A stretch of 64,000 nt of DNA from Halomonas sp. (GTDB taxonomy: Bacteria > Pseudomonadota > Gammaproteobacteria > Pseudomonadales > Halomonadaceae), in the NCBI RefSeq assembly GCF_017983445.1, contig NZ_JAGOBJ010000002.1, positions 310,001 to 374,000 of the forward strand. The letters are read 5' to 3'. A program made the position numbers and the translations under genes. Every line of letters starts with the position of its first letter. The first letter of the stretch is position 1. The notes beneath the pieces are model-generated. The model saw only the letters and a list, made by a program, of their open reading frames with translations. It searched no databases and had not been told where the DNA came from. Shown piece by piece: positions 9,562-20,227 of this stretch.

Positions 9562-9597
9562 ACCAAAAAAAAGCGCCCTCGCAATACGCGGGGCGCT
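9562..9597 (-). terminator. Hairpin terminator between dusC and the tRNA cluster
   Basis: The stem AGCGCCC...GGGCGCT (9572-9597) has an A-run on its left (9564-9572), giving a U-tail on the minus strand. It lies 20 bp after the dusC stop. A second hairpin (CGTGGCG/CGCCACG, 9614-9632) follows without a T-run. Confidence 0.6.
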
Positions 9598-9642
9598 CTA
9601 AACGATCCAAGAACGTGGCGCGAGCCGCCACGATCAGGCTAG

Positions 9643-9679
9643 AAACAGAAAACCCGCTCTCATTGAAGAGAACGGGTTT
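9643..9679 (-). terminator. Intrinsic terminator of the csrA-tRNA transcript
   Basis: AAACCCG.TCTC pairs with GAGA.CGGGTTT (9650-9679), followed on the minus strand by a T-rich tail. It starts 7 bp beyond the CCA end of the last tRNA-Arg gene, as expected for the end of the tRNA transcript. Confidence 0.8.
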
Positions 9680-9685
9680 GAAATC

Positions 9686-9762
9686 TGGCGCGCCCGGGAG
9701 GATTCGAACCTCCGACCCCCTGATTCGTAGTCAGGTACTCTATCCAGCTGAGCTACGGGCGC
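9686..9762 (-). tRNA. tRNA-Arg (ACG)
   Basis: The 77-nt minus-strand sequence folds as a standard tRNA: acceptor GCGCCCG/CGGGCGC, T-loop GGTTCGAATCC and anticodon loop CTACGAA with anticodon ACG (modified to ICG by TadA). The CCA end is encoded. It is identical to the copy at 9826-9902. Confidence 0.98.
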
Positions 9763-9825
9763 TTTAGGTATTACAAATGCTTATAAAGTACACAGTGGCT
9801 TGATACTTTACATCAAGCTAGAAGA

Positions 9826-9902
9826 TGGCGCGCCCGGGAGGATTCGAACCTCCGACCCCCTGATTCGTAGTCAGGTACTCTATCCAGCTGAGCTACGGGC
9901 GC
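9826..9902 (-). tRNA. tRNA-Arg (ACG), second identical copy
   Basis: This 77-nt copy is identical to the downstream one, with anticodon ACG and encoded CCA. The 63-bp spacer between the two copies is unrelated to the spacer on its other side. Tandem duplication of this tRNA next to csrA is common in gammaproteobacteria. Confidence 0.98.
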
Positions 9903-9919
9903 ATCTTCTAATGTGCAGC

Positions 9920-10012
9920 TGGCGGAGAAGGAGGGATTCGAACCCTCGATAGGGCTATAAACCCTATACTCCCTTAGCAGGGGAGCGCCTTCAGCCACTC
10001 GGCCACCTCTCC
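9920..10012 (-). tRNA. tRNA-Ser (GCT)
   Basis: The 93-nt minus-strand sequence has acceptor GGAGAGG/CCTTCTCC, a long variable arm, the T-loop GGTTCGAATCC and anticodon loop CTGCTAA, giving anticodon GCT (serine AGC/AGU codons). CCA is encoded. It is first in the tRNA cluster, 124 bp after csrA. Confidence 0.98.
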
Positions 10013-10136
10013 TCAACAGCACGGCGCGAATGTTACCGATTTCAGTGGCTACTGTCTAGCCCTATGCCGATTTTTTTCGCGCCAGCTTTACCTTACCGTT
10101 TAGACGCCCTGTAATGAGCGTAATAAAAGCGGCCAT

Positions 10137-10325
10137 TTACTCTGTTTCGCTTTCGCTATTACGTTCACGCTGAATACGCTGGTAAATCTCTTCGCGGTGT
10201 ACGGCAACATCTTTCGGCGCGTTAACACCAATACGTACCTGGTTACCTTTCACACCTAGCACTGTGACGGTGATTTCATCACCGATCATCAGCGTTTCGC
10301 CAACACGGCGGGTTAGGATGAGCAT
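10137..10325 (-). CDS. csrA: Carbon storage regulator CsrA/RsmA
   Basis: CsrA is a dimeric RNA-binding protein that recognises ANGGA motifs in hairpin loops and controls translation or stability of many mRNAs. The 62-residue product begins [16 protein letters not shown] and includes the RNA-binding R44-type segment ([16 protein letters not shown]). A GGAGAT Shine-Dalgarno sequence lies just upstream. The longer open frame to 10400 adds 25 residues not found in CsrA. The order alaS-lysC-csrA-tRNA-Ser-tRNA-Arg is conserved in related genera. A candidate CsrA-sequestering RNA lies in this window at about 21872-22055. Confidence 0.98.
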   Translation of the reverse strand: MLILTRRVGETLMIGDEITVTVLGVKGNQVRIGVNAPKDVAVHREEIYQRIQRERNSESETE

Positions 10326-10516
10326 GGCTGATCTCCTTTTCAGACGTTTATTACAACGGGTTGTGTCCGCCAGAAGCGCCACTACGCCATTATGCGACAT
10401 AGTAGCGCCTTCACCAATGGCTCTGGCTCCATGACACCTAAACCTCCCGTTGAAAGAAAGCTCACCACCGACGGTAGCGAGTACCCCTTCAGCGTAGAAG
10501 GTTTATGGCATAAATG

Positions 10517-11767
10517 TTATTCAGATTCTATATCTGCTTTATCCAGACCAAATGCCTTGTGCAAGGCATTGACCGCCAGCTCCATATGTTTTTCATCAAT
10601 CACGACTGAAATTTTGATCTCAGATGTGGAAACCATACGGATATTGACGTTTTCGTCAGCCAGAACTCGGAACATTTTCGAGGCAACGCCTGCATGCGAA
10701 CGCATGCCAACACCGACCAGGGATACTTTAGCGATATTATCATCGCCACGCAGCTCACCACCGCCCAAATCGGGAATGACGGTTTCTTCAATCAGCTTTT
10801 TAGTAGCTTTGTAATCGCCTTTGGCAACGGTAAAGGTGAAGTCGGTGTAATCACCTGCCGGCGCCACATTTTGCACGATCATATCAACTTCGATATTGGC
10901 ATCGGCGATGGGACCCAAAATACGTGAGGCAACACCTGGAACATCAGGGGTATGGAGCAGGGTCAGCTTGGCTTCGTTTTTGGTAAACGCGATTCCTGAG
11001 ATCAGCGGTTCTTCCATGGAGTCCTCGTCTTGGTCAGAATCTGCAACAATTAAGGTACCGGGCCCATCTTCAAAGCTCGACAGTACCCGCAGGGGAACGT
11101 TGTATTTGCCGGCAAACTCTACGGCACGGATTTGCAGTACTTTAGAGCCCAGGCTTGCAAGCTCCAGCATTTCTTCAACGGTAATGCTTTCCAGGCGCTG
11201 TGCTTTGGTGCACACACGGGGATCTGTGGTGTAAACCCCGTCGACATCAGTATAAATCTGACACTCGTCCGCATTGAGCGCAGCGGCCAGTGCGACACCG
11301 GTAGTGTCTGAGCCACCACGGCCAAGCGTGGTGATATTGCCTTCTTCATCAACCCCTTGAAAACCTGCGACGACCACTACCTGTCCGGCATCAAGGTCGG
11401 CTTTAAGGTCATCAGTTTCAATGCGCTGAATACGCGCCTTGGTATGCGCGCTGTCGGTATGAATACCGATCTGGGCACCAGTGTGCGAGGTCGCCGGCAC
11501 ACCGATCTGCTGAAGCGCCATGGCCAGAAGCGAAATCGTTACCTGCTCACCGGTTGAAAGCAGCATATCTATTTCACGCGGGGCTGGGTCTTCATTTAAC
11601 GCATGGGCCATATCGGTCAGCCGGTTAGTCTCTCCGCTCATTGCAGAGACTACCACGACGATCTGGTGCCCCTGATCACGAAAGCCTTTGACCTTTTCCG
11701 CTACGGCCTTAATACGGTCGACAGAGCCCACCGAGGTGCCGCCGAACTTCTGTACGTATAGTGCCAT
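10517..11767 (-). CDS. lysC: Aspartate kinase
   Basis: Aspartokinase phosphorylates aspartate in the first step toward lysine, threonine, methionine and, in halophiles, ectoine. The 416-residue protein starts MALYVQKFGGTSVGS (the KFGGTS catalytic motif) and ends with two ACT domains (about 265-410), the feedback-inhibition module typical of the monofunctional Pseudomonas-type enzyme. I see no lysine riboswitch in the short leader. It sits between alaS and csrA, about 90 bp after alaS. Confidence 0.96.
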   Translation of the reverse strand: MALYVQKFGGTSVGSVDRIKAVAEKVKGFRDQGHQIVVVVSAMSGETNRLTDMAHALNEDPAPREIDMLLSTGEQVTISLLAMALQQIGVPATSHTGAQIGIHTDSAHTKARIQRIETDDLKADLDAGQVVVVAGFQGVDEEGNITTLGRGGSDTTGVALAAALNADECQIYTDVDGVYTTDPRVCTKAQRLESITVEEMLELASLGSKVLQIRAVEFAGKYNVPLRVLSSFEDGPGTLIVADSDQDEDSMEEPLISGIAFTKNEAKLTLLHTPDVPGVASRILGPIADANIEVDMIVQNVAPAGDYTDFTFTVAKGDYKATKKLIEETVIPDLGGGELRGDDNIAKVSLVGVGMRSHAGVASKMFRVLADENVNIRMVSTSEIKISVVIDEKHMELAVNALHKAFGLDKADIESE

Positions 11768-11822
11768 ATGCCGTTTTTCCTATTCGTTCGGGAATGGAGG
11801 ATGAAACTTGATTTATGTTAAC

Positions 11823-11856
11823 AAAAGGCCGGTCGCTATAATGCCACCGGCCTTTG
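11823..11856 (-). terminator. Terminator of alaS
   Basis: AAAGGCCGGT (11824-11833) pairs with ACCGGCCTTT (11846-11855), 3 bp beyond the alaS stop. The minus-strand tail is TTTTG, so it is moderately strong. It separates alaS from lysC. Confidence 0.7.
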
Positions 11857-11858
11857 AT

Positions 11859-14468
11859 TTAGCTAAGTATCTTTTCAAGCCATGCCGGAACACTGCTCAA
11901 GGCACCGGGTAAGCCATCGGGCTGGCTCCCCCCTGCCTGGGCCATATCGGCACGGCCACCACCTTTACCTCCCACCTGCGAGGCAACATGGTTAACCAGC
12001 TCACCTGCTTTCACGCGCTCGGTAAGATCCTGGGTAACGCCTGCAATCAAGCTGACTTTACCGGCGGCTTGATCAGCCACACCTAGGATAACCACGCCTG
12101 AGCCGATCTTATTTTTCAGCTGATCGAGCACGCCGCGCAGATCTTTACCGGAAACACCCTCCAGCTGGGTCGCCAGCAGCTTAACGCCGTTGATCTCTTG
12201 GGCCTGGCTCAACATGTCGCTGCCTGCGGCGCTGGCAAGCTTGGCTTTTAACTGCTCAAGCTCTTTTTCCAGGCTACGGTTACGCTCGACTAGCGACTCA
12301 ACGCGGGCTTCCACCTGCTCAGGTTTGGTTTTCAAGCGCTCGCCCAGACGCTGCACGCGGGCTTCCTGATCACGGAAGTAGGCCAGTGCATTCTCGCCAG
12401 TAATAGCTTCAATCCGGCGAACGCCGGATGCGATACCGACTTCGCTGATAATGTGGCAACAGCCGATATCACCGCTTCGGCTTACGTGGGTACCGCCACA
12501 CAGCTCGATAGAGAAGCCGTCTGCGCCAATGGTCAAGACGCGTACGTTTTCCGCGTATTTGGCTTCAAACAGCGCAGCTGCACCTTTAGCCTTGGCCTGA
12601 TCCAGGCTCATCTGCTCGGTTTTCGTCGGCGCATTGGCAAGAATCTGCTCATTTATTAGCCGTTCAACTTCCGCTAACTGCTCGGCGGTCATTGGCTCAA
12701 AATGGCTAAAGTCAAAGCGCAGACGCTCGGCATTCACCAGCGAGCCTTTCTGCTGAACGTGATCACCCAGCACCATACGCAGGGCTTTATGCAGCAGGTG
12801 GGTGGCCGAGTGGTTGCGGATCGTAGCCGAGCGCAGGCTGGCATCGACCTGCCCTTTCACGCTTGCACCTACGTTAAGCGCGCCTTCCACCATGACCCCC
12901 TGGTGCAGGTGATGGCCGCTCTGCTTTTGCGTGTCGGTGACCTGAAAGCGGCCGCCTTCCACATATAAGTAGCCGGTATCGCCTACCTGACCGCCGGACT
13001 CACCGTAAAATGGCGTACGATCCAATACCACGGTGCCCTTCTGACCCGTTTCAAGCGCTGCCAGGGCATTGCCCTCGCTATCCACAATGGCGGTTACGGT
13101 GGACTGATCTTCCAGACGATCATAGCCGGTAAAGCTGGTTTCGCCGTCAAGCTCGATAGAGGCGCTGTAGTCGGCACCAAACTGGCTGGCAGCACGGGCA
13201 CGCTCACGCTGAGCTTCAAGCTCACGCTGGAAGCCTTCTTCATCCAGAGTGACGTTACGCTCGCGGCAAACATCGGCAGTAAGATCGAACGGGAAGCCGT
13301 AGGTATCGTAAAGCTTAAATACCGTTTCACCGGGGAGCATATTGCCCTCCAGCTCTTCAAGCGCCGCGTTCAACAATCCCATTCCGTGATCCAGGGTACG
13401 GGCAAACTGCTCTTCTTCTTTCAAAAGAACGCGGGCAATCTGCGCACGCGCCTCACGAAGCTCAGGGTAGGCTTCGCCCATCTCGACATCCAGCGCATCC
13501 ACCAGCATGTGGAAGAACGGCTTGGTCGCGCCCAGCTTGTGGCCATGGCGAATTGCCCGACGGATAATACGCCGCAGCACGTAGCCGCGGCCTTCGTTAG
13601 ACGGCAGTACGCCATCGGCAATCAAGAACGCACACGAGCGGATATGGTCGGCAATGACGCGCAGTGAAGGTGCCGCAGTATCCGCGTGGCCGGTCGCTTT
13701 GGCCGCCGCTGCCAGCAGGTTCTGGAACAGATCGATTTCGTAGTTGGAGTGAACGCCCTGCATGACGGCAGCGACCCGCTCAAGGCCCATGCCGGTATCG
13801 ATAGACGGCTTGGGTAGCGGGTTCAGCGTGCCCTGAGCATCGCGGTCGAACTGCATGAAGACCAGGTTCCAGATCTCGATGTAGCGGTCGCCATCTTCAT
13901 CGGCGCTGCCGGGAGGGCCACCCCATACGTCAGGGCCATGATCAAAGAAGATTTCCGAGCTGGGGCCACAGGGGCCGGTATCGCCCATCTGCCAGAAGTT
14001 GTCTTCATCGAGGCGAGAGAAGCGCTCGGGGTCGATGCCGATTTCGTCCTTCCAGATACGCTCGGCTTCATCGTCGCTAATGTGCACCGTTACCCAAAGC
14101 TTCTCTTTGGGAAGCCCTAGAGTCTCGGTTAAAAAGGTCCACGCGAAGCGGATGGCATCCTGCTTGAAGTAATCGCCAAAGCTGAAGTTGCCCAGCATTT
14201 CGAAAAACGTATGGTGGCGCGCCGTGTAGCCGACGTTATCCAGGTCATTGTGCTTACCGCCCGCGCGCACACAGCGCTGGGCAGAAGTAGCGCGAACATA
14301 GGGGCGCGGGTCTCGCCCCAGAAAGACATCCTTGAAGGGCACCATGCCCGCATTAGTGAAAAGCAGCGTGGGGTCGTTACCTGGCACCAGAGAGCTTGTG
14401 GGCACAATGGTATGTCCCTGCTCTTCAAAAAAGGATAAAAAAGCCTGTCTAATCTCTGCGCTTCTCAT
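11859..14468 (-). CDS. alaS: Alanine-tRNA ligase
   Basis: AlaRS charges tRNA-Ala. The 869-residue protein (E. coli 876) has the class II catalytic core at the N-terminus ([19 protein letters not shown]..., [18 protein letters not shown]). The editing domain has the zinc motifs HSATHLLH and [13 protein letters not shown], and a C-Ala domain rich in Gly ends the protein ([15 protein letters not shown]). It lies downstream of recX in the conserved recA-recX-alaS order. Confidence 0.98.
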   Translation of the reverse strand: MRSAEIRQAFLSFFEEQGHTIVPTSSLVPGNDPTLLFTNAGMVPFKDVFLGRDPRPYVRATSAQRCVRAGGKHNDLDNVGYTARHHTFFEMLGNFSFGDYFKQDAIRFAWTFLTETLGLPKEKLWVTVHISDDEAERIWKDEIGIDPERFSRLDEDNFWQMGDTGPCGPSSEIFFDHGPDVWGGPPGSADEDGDRYIEIWNLVFMQFDRDAQGTLNPLPKPSIDTGMGLERVAAVMQGVHSNYEIDLFQNLLAAAAKATGHADTAAPSLRVIADHIRSCAFLIADGVLPSNEGRGYVLRRIIRRAIRHGHKLGATKPFFHMLVDALDVEMGEAYPELREARAQIARVLLKEEEQFARTLDHGMGLLNAALEELEGNMLPGETVFKLYDTYGFPFDLTADVCRERNVTLDEEGFQRELEAQRERARAASQFGADYSASIELDGETSFTGYDRLEDQSTVTAIVDSEGNALAALETGQKGTVVLDRTPFYGESGGQVGDTGYLYVEGGRFQVTDTQKQSGHHLHQGVMVEGALNVGASVKGQVDASLRSATIRNHSATHLLHKALRMVLGDHVQQKGSLVNAERLRFDFSHFEPMTAEQLAEVERLINEQILANAPTKTEQMSLDQAKAKGAAALFEAKYAENVRVLTIGADGFSIELCGGTHVSRSGDIGCCHIISEVGIASGVRRIEAITGENALAYFRDQEARVQRLGERLKTKPEQVEARVESLVERNRSLEKELEQLKAKLASAAGSDMLSQAQEINGVKLLATQLEGVSGKDLRGVLDQLKNKIGSGVVILGVADQAAGKVSLIAGVTQDLTERVKAGELVNHVASQVGGKGGGRADMAQAGGSQPDGLPGALSSVPAWLEKILS

Positions 14469-14638
14469 AGGGTATCCGTAACATTAAAGCATGGTGCCCC
14501 AGGGCGCTGTCGCCGCTACCCGCTGGGGTCGCAAAAGCGCCATTATAGCGCAGTTGTCAAACGACTAAAGCGGCAGTTAGTGGCTAATAGCTAAAGACGT
14601 AAGAAAACAATAATGCACAATAGTGATAAAAGAAGGCT

Positions 14639-15100
14639 TTACAAGCAAGAGAGCGCGTAACGAATTTGTTCAAAATCAAAACCACGCGAGGCAAGAAAGC
14701 GCTCACGTTTGGCGCGTTCTTTGGGGGTGTCACCGGGGGAGGAGAAGCGTCGCGCCAGGGTCTCACTGGCAAGTTCAAACCAGTCAACGCCTTCGTTTTC
14801 TTCAACGGAGGCAAGCGCATTGTTTAAAACTTCCTGATCAACGCCACGCTGGCGGAGTTCGCCTTTAATGCGTATGACGCCTTGACCGCGGATAATACGT
14901 GAACGAATAAAGCTTTCGGCAAAGCGCACATCTGACTGAAGCCCCTGCTCTTCCAGGGTATCAAGACATGCCTCAATGTCCGCGTTCTCGAAAGCTTTCT
15001 TTTTGAGTCTTTGCGCTATCTCAGCGCGAGAGTACTCGCGCCGAGATAGCAACTGAAGCGCTATGTCGCGTGGGGTTGCATCACGTGACGAAGCAAACAT
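14639..15100 (-). CDS. recX: Regulatory protein RecX
   Basis: RecX binds RecA filaments and limits their extension. The 153-residue protein is built of three-helix repeats typical of RecX (ALQLLSRREYSRAEIAQRL... at the N-terminus, then LDTLEEQGLQSDVRFAESFIRSRI). It starts 5 bp after the recA stop and so shares the SOS-controlled recA transcript. Length agrees with the Pseudomonas/E. coli protein. Confidence 0.95.
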   Translation of the reverse strand: MFASSRDATPRDIALQLLSRREYSRAEIAQRLKKKAFENADIEACLDTLEEQGLQSDVRFAESFIRSRIIRGQGVIRIKGELRQRGVDQEVLNNALASVEENEGVDWFELASETLARRFSSPGDTPKERAKRERFLASRGFDFEQIRYALSCL

Positions 15101-15105
15101 GCGAT

Positions 15106-16167
15106 TTACAGCAGATCGTCGTCAGCGTCAGCGGCGACATCAGCAGCCGGTGCGTCTTCTTTCTTCGGGTCAGGCTTGGCAAGCAGCTGCTCACGGATCT
15201 GGCTTTCAATCTCTTCCATGATTTCCGGATGCTCTTCAAGGTACTGGGCGGCGTTTGCCTTACCCTGACCAATCTTGTTGCCTTTATAGCTGTACCAGGC
15301 GCCTGCCTTGTCGACCAGGTTGCACTGCACGCCCAGATCAACCACCTCACCGGCATGGTAAATACCCTTGCCGTACAGGATCTGGAACTCGGCCTGACGG
15401 AACGGCGGCGCCACCTTGTTTTTAACCACTTTAACGCGGGTTTCGTTACCGGTGACTTCATCACCCGATTTTACGGAACCGGTACGGCGAATATCGAGCC
15501 GCACACTGGCGTAAAACTTCAGTGCGTTACCGCCGGTCGTGGTTTCCGGGCTACCGAACATCACGCCGATCTTCATGCGGATCTGGTTGATAAACACCAC
15601 GAGGCAGTTGGCGTTTTTGATATTACCGGTGATTTTACGCAGCGCCTGAGACATCAGACGCGCCTGTAAACCTACGTGGGTATCACCCATTTCGCCTTCG
15701 ATTTCAGCACGCGGCGTCAGCGCGGCGACAGAATCGATAATGATCACGTCAACGCCGCCCGAGCGGACCAGCATATCGGTAATTTCAAGCGCCTGCTCAC
15801 CAGTGTCCGGCTGGGAAACCAGCAGGTCATCCAGATTAACGCCCAGTTTTTCTGCATAGCTTGGATCAAGGGCGTGCTCGGCATCAACGAACGCACATAC
15901 CTTGCCCTGCTTCTGTGCTTGAGCAATGACCGACAGGGTCAGCGTGGTTTTACCTGACGATTCCGGTCCAAAAATTTCCACGACCCGGCCAAAGGGCAAG
16001 CCACCAATGCCAAGCGCGATGTCCAAGCCTAGCGAACCAGTGGACACTGACGGCATGACGACGCGCGGAGCGTCGCCCAAGCGCATCACCGTGCCTTTAC
16101 CAAACTGGCGGTCGATCTGACTAAGTGCGGCGTTTAGCGCTTTCGTACGGTTGTCATCCTGAGCCAT
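15106..16167 (-). CDS. recA: Recombinase RecA
   Basis: RecA forms ATP-dependent filaments on single-stranded DNA, drives strand exchange and triggers LexA cleavage. The 353-residue protein has Walker A GPESSGKT (about 66-73), the L2 region [28 protein letters not shown] (residues ~190s-210s) and an acidic C-terminus (ADADDDLL). A perfect SOS box lies 21 bp upstream of the start, and a GAGGGTG ribosome-binding sequence precedes the ATG. recX follows. Confidence 0.99.
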   Translation of the reverse strand: MAQDDNRTKALNAALSQIDRQFGKGTVMRLGDAPRVVMPSVSTGSLGLDIALGIGGLPFGRVVEIFGPESSGKTTLTLSVIAQAQKQGKVCAFVDAEHALDPSYAEKLGVNLDDLLVSQPDTGEQALEITDMLVRSGGVDVIIIDSVAALTPRAEIEGEMGDTHVGLQARLMSQALRKITGNIKNANCLVVFINQIRMKIGVMFGSPETTTGGNALKFYASVRLDIRRTGSVKSGDEVTGNETRVKVVKNKVAPPFRQAEFQILYGKGIYHAGEVVDLGVQCNLVDKAGAWYSYKGNKIGQGKANAAQYLEEHPEIMEEIESQIREQLLAKPDPKKEDAPAADVAADADDDLL

Positions 16168-16187
16168 GCAAACACCCTCATCACAAA

Positions 16188-16203
16188 CTGTATAATTACA
16201 CAG
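16188..16203 (-). promoter_or_regulatory. LexA SOS box of recA
   Basis: CTGTATAATTACACAG is a perfect CTGT-N8-ACAG palindrome, 21 bp upstream of the recA ATG on the minus strand. An AT-rich -10-like segment overlaps it. LexA control of recA is well established in gammaproteobacteria. Confidence 0.93.
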
Positions 16204-16255
16204 TATTATGCCAAAAATTTGCTGGTAAACAAATCCTCAACGTCGTTTTTAACGA

Positions 16256-16789
16256 TTATTTCTCAACCTCGCCTTCACCAGAAGCATCCAGGCGCGCTAC
16301 CAGGCCTGCCAACGCCTCGCGTACTGCCTGCTCGCGCACGGCCTGACGATCACCGGGAAAATGAAAACATTCAGCCTGCTGGTGAGTTGCATCTCCCCAG
16401 GCAAGCCAGACGGTGCCCACCGGTTTTTCTGGGCTGCCGCCATCAGGCCCGGCCACCCCGCTCACCGCAACGCCCAATTGAGCACCGCTTTCCTGACAGG
16501 CGCCTGCGACCATTGCTTTCACCACCGCCTCGCTGACGGCACCTTCAGCTTCCAGTGTAGCGGCTGGCACACCCAACAGGCGTGTTTTTGCCGTATTCGC
16601 ATAAGTAATATAGCCCGTTGTAAAATAAGCCGAGCTACCCGCCGCCGAGGTAATGGCACTGGCGATACCGCCACCCGTGCATGACTCCGCCGCGGTGACC
16701 TCTATCTGGCGCTGCTGACATGCCCGTCCAAGCCGCTGCGCCAGAAGCGATAAATCAAGATTTTTTAAGCTAGATACGCTAGGGGGCAT
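16256..16789 (-). CDS. pncC: Nicotinamide-nucleotide amidohydrolase PncC (CinA C-terminal family)
   Basis: PncC hydrolyses NMN to NaMN and ammonia in pyridine nucleotide recycling. The 177-residue protein is the stand-alone CinA C-terminal domain with the signatures AAESCTGGGIASAITS (about residues 34-49), GVAGPDGGSPEKPVGTVWLAW and VREQAVREAL. Its position just upstream of recA is the conserved gammaproteobacterial arrangement. It is transcribed with or ahead of recA. Confidence 0.93.
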   Translation of the reverse strand: MPPSVSSLKNLDLSLLAQRLGRACQQRQIEVTAAESCTGGGIASAITSAAGSSAYFTTGYITYANTAKTRLLGVPAATLEAEGAVSEAVVKAMVAGACQESGAQLGVAVSGVAGPDGGSPEKPVGTVWLAWGDATHQQAECFHFPGDRQAVREQAVREALAGLVARLDASGEGEVEK

Positions 16790-16990
16790 GGTCGCTCCTT
16801 CATGTAGGATATCAGTTCAGCGTAGAATACTGCGTTTAGCTTTCTCAAAGATATTGCTCAAAGAAATCGCTCAAAAGAACGTAATTCAAGAATGTAGTTA
16901 AAAATGCCGTAAAGAGCGTATTTCAAAGCACATATTTCAAGAACATGCCGTAAGCCACCTAGGTTTGCGCCACGCTCAATCAGGACGCCC

Positions 16991-19606
16991 ATGTCACAGG
17001 CCATTCCCCCCAACACGCCAATGATCACGCAGTATTTAAAGATCAAACGTGAACACCCCGAGGTACTACTGTTCTACCGCATGGGGGATTTTTACGAGCT
17101 GTTTTTCGACGACGCCAAACGCGCTTCAACACTGCTTGACATCACGCTCACCCAGCGCGGCCAGTCAGGTGGCAAACCGATCCCCATGGCCGGCATCCCC
17201 TATCATAGCGCCGAGGGCTATCTCGCCCGCCTGGTGGCTACCGGTGAATCCGTGGCCATTTGCGAACAGATTGGTGACCCGGCTACCAGCAAAGGCCCCG
17301 TCGAGCGCCAGGTAGTGCGCATTGTGACACCCGGCACCCTGCACGATGAGGCCCTGCTCGATGCCCGACGCGACAACGTGCTGGTCGCCCTGGCGCCTGG
17401 CAGCGATCGTTGGGGACTTGCCTGGCTTGAGCTTTCCAGCGGGCGTTTTAGCGTGCTCGAGGTAGACAGCGAAGCCGAGATGCTCGCCGAGCTGACCCGT
17501 CTTTCACCCGCCGAGTTACTGGTACCCGAAAGCTTAACGCTTCCCGACATGTGGTCGCAAAAGCGTAGCTTACGCCGACAGGGCGAGTGGCTGTTTGATC
17601 TGGAAAGCGCCAATCGCAGCCTGTGCGATCAGTTTGAAGTGCAGGATCTGCGCGGGTTTGGCTGCGCCCATCTAACGACCGCGCTTGTCGCCGCCGGTGT
17701 GCTGATCGATTACGCGCGTGACACACAGCGCTCGCGCCTGCCCCACGTCACCGCGCTGAGCGTCGAAAACCGCGATGACGCAGTAGTGATCGATGGTGCC
17801 AGCCGACGCAATCTGGAGATTGATATCAACCTGGGCGGCAGTGCCGACAATACGCTGGCAAGCGTGCTGGACACCTGCACCACCGCAATGGGCTCAAGGC
17901 TACTGAAGCGCTGGCTGAATCGCCCTCTGCGCCAGCGCGAGACGGTACAGGGCCGCCAGGCCGGCGTTGCCCTGTTAAGCCTGGACGCCGCCTATATGAC
18001 GCTGCGCGACACGCTTAATGATGTTGGTGATGTCGAGCGTATTCTGGCGCGCGTTGCGCTGTATAGCGCCCGGCCACGCGATTTGGCGCGCCTGAGAGAT
18101 GCCCTCAATACCCTGCCCACACTTGAGCAGCAGCTAAGTGACATCGAAAGTGGCAGCGCTTTGGATAATCTACGCCCGCATATCCGCCCCTATCCCGACA
18201 TTGCTGACACGCTTAATCGGGCGCTGATTGAGAACCCGCCCGTAGTTATCCGTGATGGCGGTGTGATTGCCGATGGCTTTGACGCCGAGCTTGATGAGCA
18301 CCGCGGTATGGCCGAAAACGCCGGGAGCTACCTGGTCAAGCTTGAACTGCGTGAACGTGAACGTACCGGACTTGCCAACCTGAAGGTCGGCTACAACCGC
18401 GTACACGGCTACTTTATTGAGCTGCCCCGCTCTCAGGCCCAGCAGGCCCCGGCTGACTACATTCGCCGCCAAACGCTGAAAAACGCCGAGCGGTTTATCA
18501 TCCCGGAGCTTAAAGAGTTCGAAGATAAGGCGCTATCGGCCAAGTCGCGCGCCTTAACCCGTGAAAAGTGGCTGTACGATCGCCTGCTTGGCGAGCTCAA
18601 CGAAAACCTGACCGCTTTGCAGGGCACCTCCCGGGCGCTTGCCGAACTGGACGTGCTGTGCGCTTTTGCCGAGCGCGCCGAGGCGCTCAATTGGGTGCGC
18701 CCAACGCTAAGCGATGCCACCGGCATTACGATTACCGCAGGCCGCCACCCGGTCGTGGAACAGGTAAGCGATAAGCCGTTTGTACCTAACGACGTGCTGC
18801 TCACACCCGAGCGGCATATGTTGATCATTACCGGCCCGAACATGGGCGGTAAATCAACCTATATGCGCCAGACGGCGCTGATTGCACTGCTGGCCCATAG
18901 CGGTAGCTTTGTGCCCGCGGATGCGGCTGAAATAGGCCCTATCGACCGGATCTTTACCCGCATTGGTTCATCGGATGATTTGGCGGGTGGTCGCTCGACG
19001 TTTATGGTCGAGATGACCGAAACCGCGAATATTTTGCATAATGCGACCGAGCAAAGCCTGGTACTTATGGATGAAATTGGCCGGGGCACGAGCACCTTTG
19101 ATGGTCTTTCGCTTGCCTGGGCGAGTGCCGAATACCTTGCTCAGGCGCACGCCCTCACGCTGTTTGCCACCCACTACTTTGAAATGACGGCGCTGCCTGA
19201 CCAGGCCGAGGGTGTGGCCAATATCCATTTAACCGCCACCGAGCACGGCGACAGCATTGTGTTTATGCATCGCATAGAGTCGGGCCCGGCGAGCCAAAGC
19301 TACGGCTTACAGGTAGCCCTACTGGCGGGTGTGCCCATCCATGTCATTAAACGAGCCAGGCAAAAGCTGATTGCGCTTGAACAGCGCGACGTCGACACGC
19401 ATCAGGCGCGGCCATCGTCCTGGCAAGCCCCGACATGGCAGAACCCAGCGCCATCAGCGTCTGCCAATATGGCGCCACCTCAGCAGAACGATCTGTTTGC
19501 CAGTACGCCGCACCCGGTGATAGAAGCGCTTGAGCGCGCCGATGTGGACGATTTATCGCCACGCGAAGCGCTGGCGTTGATCTATCAATGGCGGGATCTG
19601 CTGTAA
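16991..19606 (+). CDS. mutS: DNA mismatch repair protein MutS
   Basis: MutS recognises base mismatches and starts methyl-directed repair. The 871-residue protein has the N-terminal mismatch-binding motif RMGDFYELF (Phe-X-Glu), the Walker [14 protein letters not shown], Walker [13 protein letters not shown] and a C-terminal tetramerisation region ending in [17 protein letters not shown]. The ATG is preceded by AGGA. The gene diverges from pncC and is followed by its own terminator and fdxA, the usual neighbour. Confidence 0.98.
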   Translation: MSQAIPPNTPMITQYLKIKREHPEVLLFYRMGDFYELFFDDAKRASTLLDITLTQRGQSGGKPIPMAGIPYHSAEGYLARLVATGESVAICEQIGDPATSKGPVERQVVRIVTPGTLHDEALLDARRDNVLVALAPGSDRWGLAWLELSSGRFSVLEVDSEAEMLAELTRLSPAELLVPESLTLPDMWSQKRSLRRQGEWLFDLESANRSLCDQFEVQDLRGFGCAHLTTALVAAGVLIDYARDTQRSRLPHVTALSVENRDDAVVIDGASRRNLEIDINLGGSADNTLASVLDTCTTAMGSRLLKRWLNRPLRQRETVQGRQAGVALLSLDAAYMTLRDTLNDVGDVERILARVALYSARPRDLARLRDALNTLPTLEQQLSDIESGSALDNLRPHIRPYPDIADTLNRALIENPPVVIRDGGVIADGFDAELDEHRGMAENAGSYLVKLELRERERTGLANLKVGYNRVHGYFIELPRSQAQQAPADYIRRQTLKNAERFIIPELKEFEDKALSAKSRALTREKWLYDRLLGELNENLTALQGTSRALAELDVLCAFAERAEALNWVRPTLSDATGITITAGRHPVVEQVSDKPFVPNDVLLTPERHMLIITGPNMGGKSTYMRQTALIALLAHSGSFVPADAAEIGPIDRIFTRIGSSDDLAGGRSTFMVEMTETANILHNATEQSLVLMDEIGRGTSTFDGLSLAWASAEYLAQAHALTLFATHYFEMTALPDQAEGVANIHLTATEHGDSIVFMHRIESGPASQSYGLQVALLAGVPIHVIKRARQKLIALEQRDVDTHQARPSSWQAPTWQNPAPSASANMAPPQQNDLFASTPHPVIEALERADVDDLSPREALALIYQWRDLL

Positions 19607-19643
19607 TTGGCGGAAGAGAAGACGGTCAAGAGCTTGCCGTGAG

Positions 19644-19679
19644 GTATGGGCACCACTAGAATGTCGCCCATACTTTTTT
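19644..19679 (+). terminator. Terminator of mutS
   Basis: GTATGGGC (19644-19651) pairs with GCCCATAC (19666-19673), followed by a six-T run (19674-19679), about 40 bp after the mutS stop. Confidence 0.85.
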
Positions 19680-19763
19680 AGCTTATAAAAAACGGCTGTT
19701 TTATAACCATTCACGATTGACCATGACCGGACTGTACCCCGGTCCCGCAAGAGGGATAGCGCG

Positions 19764-20087
19764 ATGACGTTTGTCGTTACCGAAAACTGCATCCAATGCA
19801 AATACACCGACTGTGTCGAGGTTTGCCCGGTCGACTGCTTTTATGAAGGCCCCAACTTCCTGGTGATTCACCCGGATGAGTGCATTGACTGTGCCCTGTG
19901 CGAGCCCGAGTGCCCTGCCGAGGCGATCTTCTCTGAAGATGAGCTACCGGATGGCCAGGAGCAGTTTATCGAGATCAACGCAGAGCTTGCTGAGGTGTGG
20001 CCCAACATTTCTGAAAAGAAAGATGCCCTGCCAGATGCCGAAGAGTGGGATGGCAAGAGCGGCAAGATCGAGAAGCTTGAGCGCTAG
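19764..20087 (+). CDS. fdxA: 7Fe ferredoxin FdxA
   Basis: FdxA is a small electron carrier holding one 3Fe-4S and one 4Fe-4S cluster. The 107-residue protein has the cysteine pattern C-x7-C-x3-CP ([20 protein letters not shown]) and C-x2-C-x2-C-x3-CP ([14 protein letters not shown]), followed by the acidic C-terminal extension typical of the Azotobacter FdI / Pseudomonas FdxA type. The mutS-fdxA pair is conserved in related genera. A strong terminator follows. Confidence 0.96.
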   Translation: MTFVVTENCIQCKYTDCVEVCPVDCFYEGPNFLVIHPDECIDCALCEPECPAEAIFSEDELPDGQEQFIEINAELAEVWPNISEKKDALPDAEEWDGKSGKIEKLER

Positions 20088-20114
20088 TAATAACGGCGTA
20101 ACAGTATTTCTAAG

Positions 20115-20141
20115 AACCAGCGTCCGCGCTGGTTTTTTTTT
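20115..20141 (+). terminator. Intrinsic terminator of fdxA
   Basis: AACCAGCG (20115-20122), a short loop and CGCTGGTT are followed by an uninterrupted T-run (20133-20141). A textbook rho-independent terminator. Confidence 0.93.
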
Positions 20142-20177
20142 CTGTCTGACCATCCAGCAAATGCCTACTGTAAATGC

Positions 20178-20205
20178 AAAAGAGCCGCCCAAGGGTGGCT
20201 CTTTT
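20178..20205 (-). terminator. Bidirectional terminator after tcyP
   Basis: AAAAGAGCCGCCC and GGGTGGCTCTTTT form a 13-bp stem with one G-T pair, with T-runs on both strands. It ends tcyP transcription on the minus strand and backs up the fdxA terminator. Confidence 0.85.
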
Positions 20206-20227
20206 GCGCTACAGGATACATCTCAGC

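Noticed and set aside
9686..9902. Mobile-element attachment site at the duplicated tRNA-Arg genes
   Set aside because: The two genes are complete identical copies with no integrase, no partial tRNA fragment and no foreign genes between them.
11768..11858. Lysine riboswitch upstream of lysC
   Set aside because: The gap is only 91 bp, largely taken by the alaS terminator, and shows no lysine-riboswitch core.
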